NCBI GenBank assembly: GCA_014377705.1
Contig: JACMPC010000265.1
Span: forward strand, 1-32,153
Source of the DNA: Dermatophilaceae bacterium
GTDB taxonomy: Bacteria > Actinomycetota > Actinomycetes > Actinomycetales > Dermatophilaceae
Direction of reading: 5' to 3'
DNA: 32,153 bases
Below, piece after piece: positions 14,815 through 22,162 of this stretch (the stretch's first letter is position 1; each line of letters begins with the position of its first letter). The notes beneath the pieces were generated by a model that was given only the letters and a program-made list of their open reading frames with translations, was not told where the DNA came from and made no database searches. A program made the position numbers and the translations under genes.

Positions 14815-15309
14815 TCCCATGCCTCGGGACGTGTCTCCCGGGACTTCGCCGACGTGCTGGCCACCGGTGTCAGCACCCCGGATGCTGACCTGCTCAAACA
14901 GCTCGGACCCTGGTCGACCGCCGACGCGGCCGGCTATCAGTCGGAGTACCTGGCCGGCTTCGACTCACCCCGGTACGACGTCGATGCTGACGCGGGCTTC
15001 GCGTCGGCGAGGCAGGTCATGGCCTCCGTCATCCAGGACGACTGCCGCGCCGACATCGGAGGCGACGAGCAACGGGTCGACCATCTGAGCACCACTGACC
15101 ACGACGTCCTGTTCCGGCTGCTTCTGCTGCCTCTGTGGATCGCGACCTATATCGCGGGCGGCAAGACCTTTGACGTCTTCGTGAACGCCAACACCGGCGA
15201 GGTCATCGGTGAACGGCCCTACAGCGCGGTCAAGATCATCGCCGCGGTGATAACGGCGCTCGCGGCCATCACCGTGACCGTTCTTCTCTACAACGCCAAC
15301 GCGAGGTAG
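14815..15309 (+). pseudogene. C-terminal part of the YdjG-like zinc-ribbon protein, beyond the in-frame stop
   Basis: This is the same reading frame as the preceding gene and continues the family sequence. It has the motif GRVSRDFADVLATGV, the GYQSEYLAGFDSPRYDVDAD segment, a central region including DDCRADIGGDEQRVDH, the hydrophobic LLLLPLWIATYIAGGKTFDVF, the conserved NANTGEVIGERPYSAVKI, and a C-terminal membrane helix (about 15228-15290). A GTG at 14854 could in principle start a separate 151-residue protein, but I see no good ribosome site before it. With the stop read through, the whole protein would be 398 residues. Without this part the zinc ribbons lose their membrane attachment. Confidence 0.8.
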
Positions 15310-15364
15310 AAGGGGCCGCCCGCCGGGGTCGCCCGCTAGCCAGCGACCGTGCCCCTGGGTTGGA

Positions 15365-15406
15365 CAAACCTAGGTGCGGTGCGTACTCCCAGGTTTGCGA
15401 CCTGGG
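15365..15406. terminator. Hairpins between the convergent YdjG-like gene and truA
   Basis: CCCAGGT and ACCTGGG (15388-15394, 15400-15406) form a perfect seven-base stem with a five-base loop. The upstream CAAACCT (15365-15371) can instead pair with AGGTTTG (15391-15397), which excludes the first stem. There is no U-tract. The position between two convergent genes suggests a bidirectional terminator; the alternative pairing may be chance. Confidence 0.45.
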
Positions 15407-15420
15407 CAGCCGCGCCATCC

Positions 15421-16323
15421 CTACCCGACCGGTGATCGTCGAACGCGCGACTCCCGGTGCCGCCGGTCCAGGTCCACATCGGGCGGATAGGTCACCTGTT
15501 CCAGGCTCAACCCGTGTGCGGGCATCACGACCACGCCCGGATGACGTCGCCCCGCAACGAGGACCTGGGCGGGCCATCCGGCCGGCTGGCGACCCTCGCC
15601 CACCGGGATCATCACCCCGACCAGCGCCCGGACCATCGACCGGCAGAACGCATCGGCAACGACCCTTGCCTCGACCACCCCGTCCCCGCCGCGCACCCAC
15701 GAGAACTCGAGCAGCGTGCGAATCGTCGTCGCGCCCTCTCGCCGCTTGGCGAAGGCAGCAAAGTCCCTCAGACCCAGCAGGTGATGGGCGGATGCCTGCA
15801 TCGCGGCGACGTCCAGGGGTCGCCGGTGGATCAGAGTATCGCGCCGGCGCAGGGGATCCAGCAGATGCGGCTGGTCGCAGATCCGGTACAGGTAACGGCG
15901 CTCGATCGCCGAGAACCGGGCGTTGAAACCCTCGGGAGCCACCGAGACCCCATGAACCACCATGTCAGCCGGCAACACGCCGTTGAGCCGGGCAAGAGCA
16001 GACTCAGCGGGTGAGCGGGTGGAGCGGCCGGGCACCAGCGCCCAGCCAGCCGGATCCACATCTGCATGAGCCACGGCACCTCGGGCATGGACGCCCGCGT
16101 CGGTTCGTCCAGCGACGACCAGGCGTACCGGCCTGACGGCTCTCAGGATCAGGGTGAGCGCCGCGGACAGCTCGTCTTCGACGGTCCGCTTCCCGGGCTG
16201 CATCGCCCACCCGGAGAACGCCGTCCCGTCGTAACCGAAGTCGAGACGAATTCGCAGAGACGACGCGAGCCCGCCACCCCCCGGAGGGGCAGCGGGCTCG
16301 ATGTCGTTCATAGAGGCAGGCAC
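15421..16323 (-). CDS. truA: tRNA pseudouridine(38-40) synthase TruA
   Basis: TruA converts uridines 38-40 of the tRNA anticodon stem to pseudouridine. The 300-residue protein has the N-terminal motif RLDFGYDGTAFSGWA, the catalytic loop GRTDAGVHA (nucleophile Asp about 75), FNARFSAIERRYLYRI and the C-terminal FCRSMVRALVGVM block. The length is normal for actinobacteria. The start is GTG at 16323 or ATG at 16311; neither has a strong ribosome site, and the choice only changes four residues. It follows rplQ by 31 bases and is probably the last gene of the alpha operon here. Confidence 0.96.
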   Translation of the reverse strand: MPASMNDIEPAAPPGGGGLASSLRIRLDFGYDGTAFSGWAMQPGKRTVEDELSAALTLILRAVRPVRLVVAGRTDAGVHARGAVAHADVDPAGWALVPGRSTRSPAESALARLNGVLPADMVVHGVSVAPEGFNARFSAIERRYLYRICDQPHLLDPLRRRDTLIHRRPLDVAAMQASAHHLLGLRDFAAFAKRREGATTIRTLLEFSWVRGGDGVVEARVVADAFCRSMVRALVGVMIPVGEGRQPAGWPAQVLVAGRRHPGVVVMPAHGLSLEQVTYPPDVDLDRRHRESRVRRSPVG

Positions 16324-16354
16324 ATCCGTTGTCCGTCACGCCAGACGGTCAGGT

Positions 16355-17005
16355 TCAAGCCTTGGTGTTGGACGTGTCGTCGGCCTCGTCGTCGGGGTCC
16401 TGAAGCACAACTCCTTCGGCCCCGGCGGGGTCAGCCACAAGGACTTCAGCCTCGGTCGCATCGACCAGAGGCGCTTCAGACCCGGCTGACCCGACTATCG
16501 GGGCGTCGTCCACAGCAGCGTCGGCCTCGGTCGTGCTGACCGCAGCCTCGGACTTGCTGGCCGCAGGCGACTTCCCGACCTTCTTGGTCTTGGCTGAGCG
16601 CTTGGTCGCGGCCTCAGCCTCGGCCACGGTGGCCTTCTTGGCTGAAAGCGGCTCGCGGACCAGCTCGATCACGGCCATGGGAGCGTTGTCGCCCTTGCGG
16701 TTCCCGATCTTGGTGATACGGGTGTAGCCACCTTGACGATCCGCCATGTCTGGCGCAATCTCGGTGAAGAGACGGTGCACCACGCCCTTGTCACGCACGA
16801 CCGTGAGGACACGGCGACGGGCATGCAGGTCGCCGCGCTTGGCAAAGGTCACCAGGCGCTCAGCGAGGGGGCGCAGGCGCTTGGCCTTGGCCGTGGTGGT
16901 CGTGATCTGGTCGTGCTCGAACAGCGACGTGGCCAGGTTGGCCAGGATCAGCCGCTCGTGGGCCGGACCGCCGCCGAGACGGGGGCCCTTAGTTGGCGTG
17001 GGCAT
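16355..17005 (-). CDS. rplQ: 50S ribosomal protein L17 with long C-terminal extension
   Basis: L17 lies near the exit tunnel of the large subunit. Residues 1-118 are the conserved core, starting [20 protein letters not shown] and containing [20 protein letters not shown]. The remaining 98 residues are a low-complexity tail: first Lys/Ala-rich, then Asp/Glu/Ala-rich, ending [12 protein letters not shown]. Actinobacterial L17 often has such a tail, but this one nearly doubles the protein. The ATG at 17005 has AGGAG upstream. It follows rpoA with a 65-base gap. Confidence 0.98.
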   Translation of the reverse strand: MPTPTKGPRLGGGPAHERLILANLATSLFEHDQITTTTAKAKRLRPLAERLVTFAKRGDLHARRRVLTVVRDKGVVHRLFTEIAPDMADRQGGYTRITKIGNRKGDNAPMAVIELVREPLSAKKATVAEAEAATKRSAKTKKVGKSPAASKSEAAVSTTEADAAVDDAPIVGSAGSEAPLVDATEAEVLVADPAGAEGVVLQDPDDEADDTSNTKA

Positions 17006-17070
17006 GTGGTTCTCCTGTAGGTCTCTGACCGATCCGCGTTCAGCGGTTCAGTCACACAGCGATTGATCGG

Positions 17071-18093
17071 TCAGTACTGCTCGTCTTCGGCGAACGCCGA
17101 GTCGTCTTCTGCATCGTCTTCGTAGCGGTCGACGATGGCGCTCGGGTCGAACCCGGGCGGGCTGTCCTTCAGCTGCAGACCCATGCCCACGAGCTTGGCC
17201 TTGACCTCGTCGATCGACTTCGCACCGAAGTTGCGGATATCGAGCAGGTCCGCCTCGCTGCGCCCGAGAAGCTCACCCACGGTGTGGATGCCCTCACGCT
17301 TGAGGCAGTTATAGGACCGGACGGTCAGGTCCAGGTCCTCGATCGGCAGTGCAAGATCAGCGGCGAGCGCGGCATCCGTGGGCGAGGGACCCATGTCGAT
17401 GCCCTCGGCCTCGACATTGAGCTCGCGGGCCAGACCAAACAGCTCGACCAGCGTCTTGCCGGCCGACGCCATGGCGTCCCGGGGAGCCATCGAGCTCTTG
17501 CTCTCCACGTCGATGATGAGCTTGTCGAAGTCCGTGCGCTGCTCGACCCGGGTGGCCTCGACCTTGTAGGTCACCGCCAGCACGGGTGAGTAGATCGAGT
17601 CGATCGGAATACGACCGATCTCGGCGTCACCGGACTTGTTCTGCTGGGCGGAGACGTAGCCCCGACCGCGTTCGACGGTGAGCTCCATCTCGATCTTTCC
17701 CTTGCCGTTGAGCGTGGCAATGTGCAGGTCCGAGTTATGCACCTCGACGCCGGCCGGCGGCGCGATGTCGGCTGCGGTGACCGCACCGGGGCCCTGCTTG
17801 CGCAGGTACATCACGACGGGCTCGTCGTGCTCGCTGGAGACCACGAGCCCCTTGATGTTGAGGATGATCTCGGTGATGTCTTCCTTGACACCCGGGACCG
17901 TGGAGAACTCGTGCAGCACGCCGTCGACGCGCAGGCTGGTCACGGCCGCGCCCGGGATGCTCGAGAGCAGCGTGCGACGAAGTGAGTTGCCGAGGGTGTA
18001 TCCGAAGCCGGGTTCGAGTGGCTCGATGACGAACCGAGAGCGGGAGTCGGTGAGGACGTCCTCGCTCAGGGTGGGGCGCTGTGCAATCAGCAC
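17071..18093 (-). CDS. rpoA: DNA-directed RNA polymerase subunit alpha
   Basis: Alpha dimerises to nucleate RNA polymerase and contacts upstream DNA and activators. The 340-residue protein has an N-terminal assembly domain (to about 230) with [21 protein letters not shown]. An acidic linker precedes the C-terminal domain, which holds [22 protein letters not shown] (containing the DNA-contacting Arg and Asn) and [14 protein letters not shown]. It ends in an acidic tail. I chose GTG at 18093 (peptide MLIAQRPTL) because GGAAGGAAAG precedes it; an open frame to 18111 adds six residues that are really the ribosome site. The gap to rpsD upstream carries a hairpin. Confidence 0.98.
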   Translation of the reverse strand: MLIAQRPTLSEDVLTDSRSRFVIEPLEPGFGYTLGNSLRRTLLSSIPGAAVTSLRVDGVLHEFSTVPGVKEDITEIILNIKGLVVSSEHDEPVVMYLRKQGPGAVTAADIAPPAGVEVHNSDLHIATLNGKGKIEMELTVERGRGYVSAQQNKSGDAEIGRIPIDSIYSPVLAVTYKVEATRVEQRTDFDKLIIDVESKSSMAPRDAMASAGKTLVELFGLARELNVEAEGIDMGPSPTDAALAADLALPIEDLDLTVRSYNCLKREGIHTVGELLGRSEADLLDIRNFGAKSIDEVKAKLVGMGLQLKDSPPGFDPSAIVDRYEDDAEDDSAFAEDEQY

Positions 18094-18210
18094 TGTTTCT
18101 TTCCTTCCCACGGGCGACCGCTATTTGACGCCTCGTGCTGCTGCGGGACCTGACTCCCGCGGCCGTCGCACCTCTGTCCGTGCAGGCGGCCCAGTCACAG
18201 TCTGTATGGC

Positions 18211-18234
18211 GGGCGGCTGGTTGCCCGGCCGCCC
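18211..18234 (-). terminator. Hairpin in the rpsD-rpoA spacer
   Basis: GGGCGGC (18211-18217) and GCCGCCC (18228-18234) form a perfect seven-base stem with a ten-base loop, just after the rpsD stop. There is no U-tract. It could be a partial terminator or an RNA-stability element separating ribosomal-protein from polymerase expression. The roughly 155-base gap is longer than most in this operon. Confidence 0.4.
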
Positions 18235-18247
18235 GGCATAAAGGTGA

Positions 18248-18877
18248 TCAGTTCTTCGAGTAGAGCTCGACGATCAGCTGCTCGTTGACCTGCGTGTCGA
18301 TCACCTGACGCGCCGGCAGCGAGTGCACGAGGATGCGCATCTGCGTCGGGATGGCCTCTAGCCAGGCCGGCACAGAGCGCTCGCCGGCCTGTGCGCGGGC
18401 GACGACGAACGGTGTCATCTCCACGGACTTGCCACGAACCTCGATGATGTCGTGCTCGGACACCCGGAAGCTGGGGATGTCCACCTTGTGTCCGTTGACC
18501 ACGAAGTGGCCGTGACGAACCAGCTGGCGGGCCATGTCGCGGGAGGCGGCGAAGCCTGACCGGTACACGACGTTGTCCAGACGGGTCTCCAGGATGCGCA
18601 GCAGGTTCTCGCCAGTCTTGCCGGGGCGACGGTGCGCCTCCTGGTAGTACCCGCGGAACTGCTTCTCCAGGACGCCGTAGATACGGGCGGCCTTCTGCTT
18701 CTCACGCATCTGAAGCAGGTACTCGCTGTCCTTGGTCCGCGCACGCCCGTGCACGCCCGGGGGGTACGGGCGAAGCTCGATCGGGCACTTCGGGGAGTCA
18801 CACTTGGCTCCCTTGAGGTACAGCTTGGTCTTCTCTCGACGGCAGCGCCTGCAGTCGGCACCGGTATAACGCGCCAT
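18248..18877 (-). CDS. rpsD: 30S ribosomal protein S4, zinc-binding form
   Basis: S4 is a primary 16S rRNA binder and assembly initiator. The 209-residue protein begins MARYTGADCRRCRREKTKLY and keeps four cysteines at 9, 12, 26 and 31, the zinc site of the C+ form. An S4 RNA-binding domain follows (RLDNVVYRSGFAASRDMARQ, then GHFVVNGHKVDIPSF). The ATG is at 18877. It lies 29 bases after rpsK, within the alpha operon. In E. coli S4 is the operon's translational repressor; no equivalent site can be asserted here. Confidence 0.98.
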   Translation of the reverse strand: MARYTGADCRRCRREKTKLYLKGAKCDSPKCPIELRPYPPGVHGRARTKDSEYLLQMREKQKAARIYGVLEKQFRGYYQEAHRRPGKTGENLLRILETRLDNVVYRSGFAASRDMARQLVRHGHFVVNGHKVDIPSFRVSEHDIIEVRGKSVEMTPFVVARAQAGERSVPAWLEAIPTQMRILVHSLPARQVIDTQVNEQLIVELYSKN

Positions 18878-18906
18878 TAGTCTCTATCTCCTTTTGCTGC
18901 GCGCGG

Positions 18907-19314
18907 TCAGACGCGGCGGCGCTTGGAAGGGCGGACGCCATTGTGCGGCGTTGGGGTCACGTCACTGATCGCGCCGACCTCCAGGCCGGTGGCGGTGAGC
19001 GAGCGGATTGCGGTCTCGCGACCAGAACCCGGGCCCTTGACGAAGACGTCGACCTTGCGCATGCCGTGCTCCATCGCACGACGTGCGGCAGCCTCAGCGG
19101 CCATCTGCGCCGCGAACGGGGTCGACTTGCGTGAACCCTTGAAGCCGACCTGACCGGCCGACGCCCATGCGATCACGGCACCGCCGGGATCGGTGATGGA
19201 AACGATGGTGTTGTTGAACGTGCTCTTGATGTGAGCATGCCCATGAGCAATATTCTTCTTCTCCTTGCGGCGCACCTTCTTGGCGCCCGCAGCCGTTCGG
19301 CTCTTCGGAGGCAT
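18907..19314 (-). CDS. rpsK: 30S ribosomal protein S11
   Basis: S11 forms the platform of the small subunit near the E-site mRNA. The 135-residue protein has a basic N-terminal tail, [36 protein letters not shown] and the C-terminal [16 protein letters not shown]. All are family signatures at normal spacing. The ATG is at 19314. The upstream spacer from rpsM is 157 bases and holds tandem 20-base repeats. Confidence 0.98.
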   Translation of the reverse strand: MPPKSRTAAGAKKVRRKEKKNIAHGHAHIKSTFNNTIVSITDPGGAVIAWASAGQVGFKGSRKSTPFAAQMAAEAAARRAMEHGMRKVDVFVKGPGSGRETAIRSLTATGLEVGAISDVTPTPHNGVRPSKRRRV

Positions 19315-19368
19315 GTGGCTGGTTTCTCCTACTTAGACAATAGAAAAGCGGGTAAGTGGTCCGAACTC

Positions 19369-19466
19369 GATCGCTCGCGGATCACTGGTTGATCATGACG
19401 ATGCCTAGATGATCGTGAAGATCACAGGTCGATCGTGAAGATCACTGATTGATCATGAAGATCGAA
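19369..19466. repeat. Tandem repeats of about 20 bp in the rpsM-rpsK spacer
   Basis: GATC-led units start at 19369, 19391, 19411, 19431 and 19451. The two central units share GATCGTGAAGATCAC exactly (19411-19425 and 19431-19445), the last begins GATCATGAAGATCGA, and the first two are more diverged. The array runs to six bases before the rpsM stop codon and fills most of the 157-base spacer. Each unit contains two GATC sites. There are no unique spacers, so it is not a CRISPR array. Confidence 0.85.
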
Positions 19467-19471
19467 TGGGA

Positions 19472-19849
19472 CTACTTGCCGGCCTTCTTCCTGCCGGCAA
19501 CGGTGCGCTTGGGGCCTTTGCGGGTACGTGCATTGGTCTTGGTGCGCTGACCCCGAACGGGAAGACCCCGACGGTGACGAATCCCCTGGTAGCTGCCGAT
19601 CTCGACCTTGCGGCGGATGTCGGCTGCCACCTCGCGGCGGAGGTCACCCTCGATCTTGAAGTTCTCCCCGAGGAAGTCGCGAAGCTTGACCAGCTCTTCG
19701 TCACCAAGGTCCTTGACGCGAGTGTCGGGGTTGACCCCTGTCTCGGCCAGTGCCTTTCGTGAGCGGGTGCGGCCCACTCCGAAAATATAGGTAAGTGCGA
19801 TCTCGATGCGCTTTTCGCGCGGGAGGTCTACACCAACAAGACGTGCCAT
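19472..19849 (-). CDS. rpsM: 30S ribosomal protein S13
   Basis: S13 is in the 30S head and bridges to the 50S subunit and P-site tRNA. The 125-residue protein starts [20 protein letters not shown], has the helix-hairpin-helix [14 protein letters not shown], the motif [19 protein letters not shown] and a Lys/Arg-rich tail ending GRKKAGK. The ATG at 19849 has AGGAG about 11 bases upstream. The 223-base gap to rpmJ is unusually long for this operon and holds no gene. Confidence 0.98.
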   Translation of the reverse strand: MARLVGVDLPREKRIEIALTYIFGVGRTRSRKALAETGVNPDTRVKDLGDEELVKLRDFLGENFKIEGDLRREVAADIRRKVEIGSYQGIRHRRGLPVRGQRTKTNARTRKGPKRTVAGRKKAGK

Positions 19850-20072
19850 CTTGTACGGTTCTCCTGATCATTGCGGAGGTCTGAAGCAGCGCCGTTCTCG
19901 AGAAATCGGGACTGGACGCGCCCTGTCTCTCAAGTCCCCAGCCTCCGTGCCGGGGGTGACGTCCTGCGCTGGAACCACCCCAGACACGGGCGGCTCGACC
20001 CACAGGGGCCGGGTGCTGCTTTCTTGCTATGTATCTCGTGCCGCCAACAAGCTCGCGACTCGTGCCGGTGGG

Positions 20073-20186
20073 TCAGCCCTGACGCTGTTTGTGGCGCAGG
20101 TTTTCGCAGATCACCATGACACGCCCATGACGGCGGATCACTTTGCACTTGTCGCAGATCTTCTTGACGCTTGGATGAACCTTCAT
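20073..20186 (-). CDS. rpmJ: 50S ribosomal protein L36, zinc-binding form
   Basis: This 37-residue protein reads [20 protein letters not shown] and then [17 protein letters not shown]. It keeps the zinc ligands C11, C14, C27 and H32. L36 binds 23S rRNA domains II, V and VI late in assembly. The ATG is at 20186 and TGA at 20073-20075. It sits between infA (108 bases upstream) and rpsM, its normal actinobacterial place. Confidence 0.97.
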   Translation of the reverse strand: MKVHPSVKKICDKCKVIRRHGRVMVICENLRHKQRQG

Positions 20187-20294
20187 CTGCCTGCTGTCTG
20201 GATCGGGCCCCTCGTGACCAGCTCAAGAGTGCGAGCCGCTCGTGCGGAGCCATTCGGATCGGGAGTGGTTACACCCGTCGAACTCGTGGAACGT

Positions 20295-20516
20295 TCAGCG
20301 GTACCGGAAGACAATGCGTCCGCGGGTCAGGTCATACGGACTGAGCTCCACCACCACACGGTCCTCAGGAAGGATCCGGATGTAGTGCTGACGCATCTTG
20401 CCCGAAATGTGAGCGAGGACCTTGTGGCCGTTGGTGAGCTCTACGCGGAACATAGCGTTCGGCAGAGCCTCCACGATCACACCCTCAATCTCGATGACAC
20501 CGTCCTTCTTCGCCAT
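20295..20516 (-). CDS. infA: Translation initiation factor IF-1
   Basis: IF-1 is a 73-residue S1/OB-fold protein that blocks the A site during initiation. The sequence starts [20 protein letters not shown] and contains [20 protein letters not shown] and [16 protein letters not shown]. It matches the family across its whole length. The ATG at 20516 has GGAGGA about five bases upstream. It follows map by 216 bases, long enough for its own promoter. Confidence 0.98.
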   Translation of the reverse strand: MAKKDGVIEIEGVIVEALPNAMFRVELTNGHKVLAHISGKMRQHYIRILPEDRVVVELSPYDLTRGRIVFRYR

Positions 20517-20670
20517 GTCCTCCGCATTCCATGAACGGTCACCCCCTGGTTGGGAGTGACGGGTGTCCTACAGGTGATTCTTTGCCTGGCGCACGTGTGA
20601 CGACGTCCTGCACCACCACAACCAGCCGCGGGGATGACACAGGAACCAGATGCTCGTGAGCCGCCGCCCT

Positions 20671-20700
20671 AGACTACGTCATTACCCCGGAGCGAACGAA
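20671..20700 (-). promoter_or_regulatory. Candidate infA promoter
   Basis: On the minus strand TTCGTT (plus 20695-20700) and TAGTCT (plus 20671-20676) are 18 bases apart within the 216-base map-infA spacer. The predicted leader to infA is about 145 bases. An internal promoter before infA is plausible, given the spacer length. The motif match is moderate. Confidence 0.35.
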
Positions 20701-20732
20701 ATCCTGGGCGCCGAACGGGCCGGCCAACAAAA

Positions 20733-21575
20733 TCAGGTCAAAGGGGCGTATGCCACGCCGAGGGCACCCAGACGCTTCTCGCCTCCATCCAGCGCCGTCA
20801 GCACCCAGATCCCGGCATCCGTGACGGCCACAGACTGCTCCCAGTGCGCGGCGCGAGAACCGTCCTGGGTCACGACAGTCCATTCGTCATCGAGGACATC
20901 AGTCTCAGCCGACCCCAGGGTGACCATCGGCTCAATAGCCACAGTCACCCCTGACTTCAGGGTCGGACCACGGTCCCGGACGCGATAGTTGGGCACCTGT
21001 GGGTCCTGATGCATCTCCGTGCCGATGCCGTGACCGACGTACTCCTCCACGATGCCGTAGGTCGCTCCGTCAGCGCGCGCCGCGTCGACGATGCAGTCCT
21101 GCACGGCCGCACCCACGTCATACAGCGGAGAGCCCACAGCCAGCGCGGAGATACCCGCCCACAGCGACGTCTCGGTGGCGTCCATCAGCGCCAGGTCACG
21201 CGCCGATCCGGCCTCGCGGCCGCCGATGATCAAGGAGATCGCCGCGTCGCCGTGCCAGCCGTCCACGATCGCGCCGCAGTCGATCGAGACAAGGTCGCCA
21301 ACACGCAACGTCCGCGGTCCCGGTATGCCGTGCACGACCTCTTCGTTGACGCTGACGCAGAGGCTGCCGGTGAATCCGTGGTACCCCAGAAAAGACGGCG
21401 TTGCGCCCTTGCTCCGGATGAACTCCTCCGCGGTGCGGTCTAGGTCACCAGTTGTCATCCCGGCGCTTGCCTGCCCACTGATGAGCTCCAGCGTCTCCCC
21501 CACCACCAGCCCGGCCACCCGCATCTTGCGGATCTGATCGGTGGTCTTGACGTCGAGTCCCCTACGACCGAACAC
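20733..21575 (-). CDS. map: Type I methionine aminopeptidase
   Basis: The enzyme removes the initiator Met from new proteins. The 280-residue product has the pita-bread fold ligands D99 (SIDCGAIVDG), D110 (WHGDAA), H182 (VGHGIG), E215 (AIEPM) and E246 (WEQSVAV), at the same spacing as the E. coli enzyme. The frame begins with GTG at 21575 (peptide MFGRRGLDVKTTDQIRKMR), preceded by GAGGGGG. The adk stop is only 11 bases upstream, so the two are co-translated or nearly so. Confidence 0.97.
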   Translation of the reverse strand: MFGRRGLDVKTTDQIRKMRVAGLVVGETLELISGQASAGMTTGDLDRTAEEFIRSKGATPSFLGYHGFTGSLCVSVNEEVVHGIPGPRTLRVGDLVSIDCGAIVDGWHGDAAISLIIGGREAGSARDLALMDATETSLWAGISALAVGSPLYDVGAAVQDCIVDAARADGATYGIVEEYVGHGIGTEMHQDPQVPNYRVRDRGPTLKSGVTVAIEPMVTLGSAETDVLDDEWTVVTQDGSRAAHWEQSVAVTDAGIWVLTALDGGEKRLGALGVAYAPLT

Positions 21576-21586
21576 AGACGGCCCCC

Positions 21587-22162
21587 TCAGCTCTGCGGGG
21601 TGCCAAGGACCGCGTGCAGACGCTGGGTGACCTCGTTCATCTCGCCCATGCCGTCGACCTGGCGAAGCAGACCACGCTCGTGGTACAGCGCAGCGAGAGG
21701 CGCGGTCTCCTCGTCGTAGATCTTCAGGCGGTGCCGGATGACGTCCTCCGTGTCATCGGCGCGGCCATCGATCTCAGCGCGCCTGAGCAGACGCTGGACG
21801 ACCTCATCGGTGTCGACCGTCAGCTCCAGGACCAGGTCCAGCGACCTCCCCCGGGCAGCCAGCATCTCGTCAAGCTCGGCGACCTGAGCCTGGGTACGGG
21901 GATAGCCATCGAGCAGGAAGCCATCGACGGCATCCGCCCGGTCGAGACGATCACGCACGATCGCATTGGTGACCTCGTCGGGCACATACGCGCCCGAGGC
22001 GAGGATCTCCTTGACCTGCACGCCCAGCGGGGTCTCGTTCTTGATGTTGTCGCGAAAGATATCGCCCGTCGAGATTGCCGGGATGCCGAGGCTCTGCGCA
22101 ATACGCACAGCCTGCGTGCCCTTGCCGGCACCAGGGGCGCCAAAGATGATCAGACGTGTCAA
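21587..22162 (-). CDS. adk: Adenylate kinase (short form)
   Basis: It converts AMP and ATP to two ADP. The 191-residue protein has the P-loop GAPGAGKGT (8-16), DGYPRT in the AMP/ATP core, and a short LID (RAEIDGRADD) without zinc cysteines. This is the short bacterial type usual in actinobacteria. The start is TTG at 22162, overlapping the secY stop in TTGA; no other start gives the conserved MTRLIIFG beginning. The rare start and overlap point to translational coupling with secY. Confidence 0.97.
   Translation of the reverse strand: MTRLIIFGAPGAGKGTQAVRIAQSLGIPAISTGDIFRDNIKNETPLGVQVKEILASGAYVPDEVTNAIVRDRLDRADAVDGFLLDGYPRTQAQVAELDEMLAARGRSLDLVLELTVDTDEVVQRLLRRAEIDGRADDTEDVIRHRLKIYDEETAPLAALYHERGLLRQVDGMGEMNEVTQRLHAVLGTPQS

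Noticed and set aside
19369-19466. CRISPR array
   Set aside because: Units are contiguous with no unique spacers and are diverged; this is a short tandem repeat.
19701-20003. Minus-strand reading frame in the rpmJ-rpsM spacer
   Set aside because: It runs into rpsM in another frame and is Arg/Gly/Ser-rich with no ribosome site.
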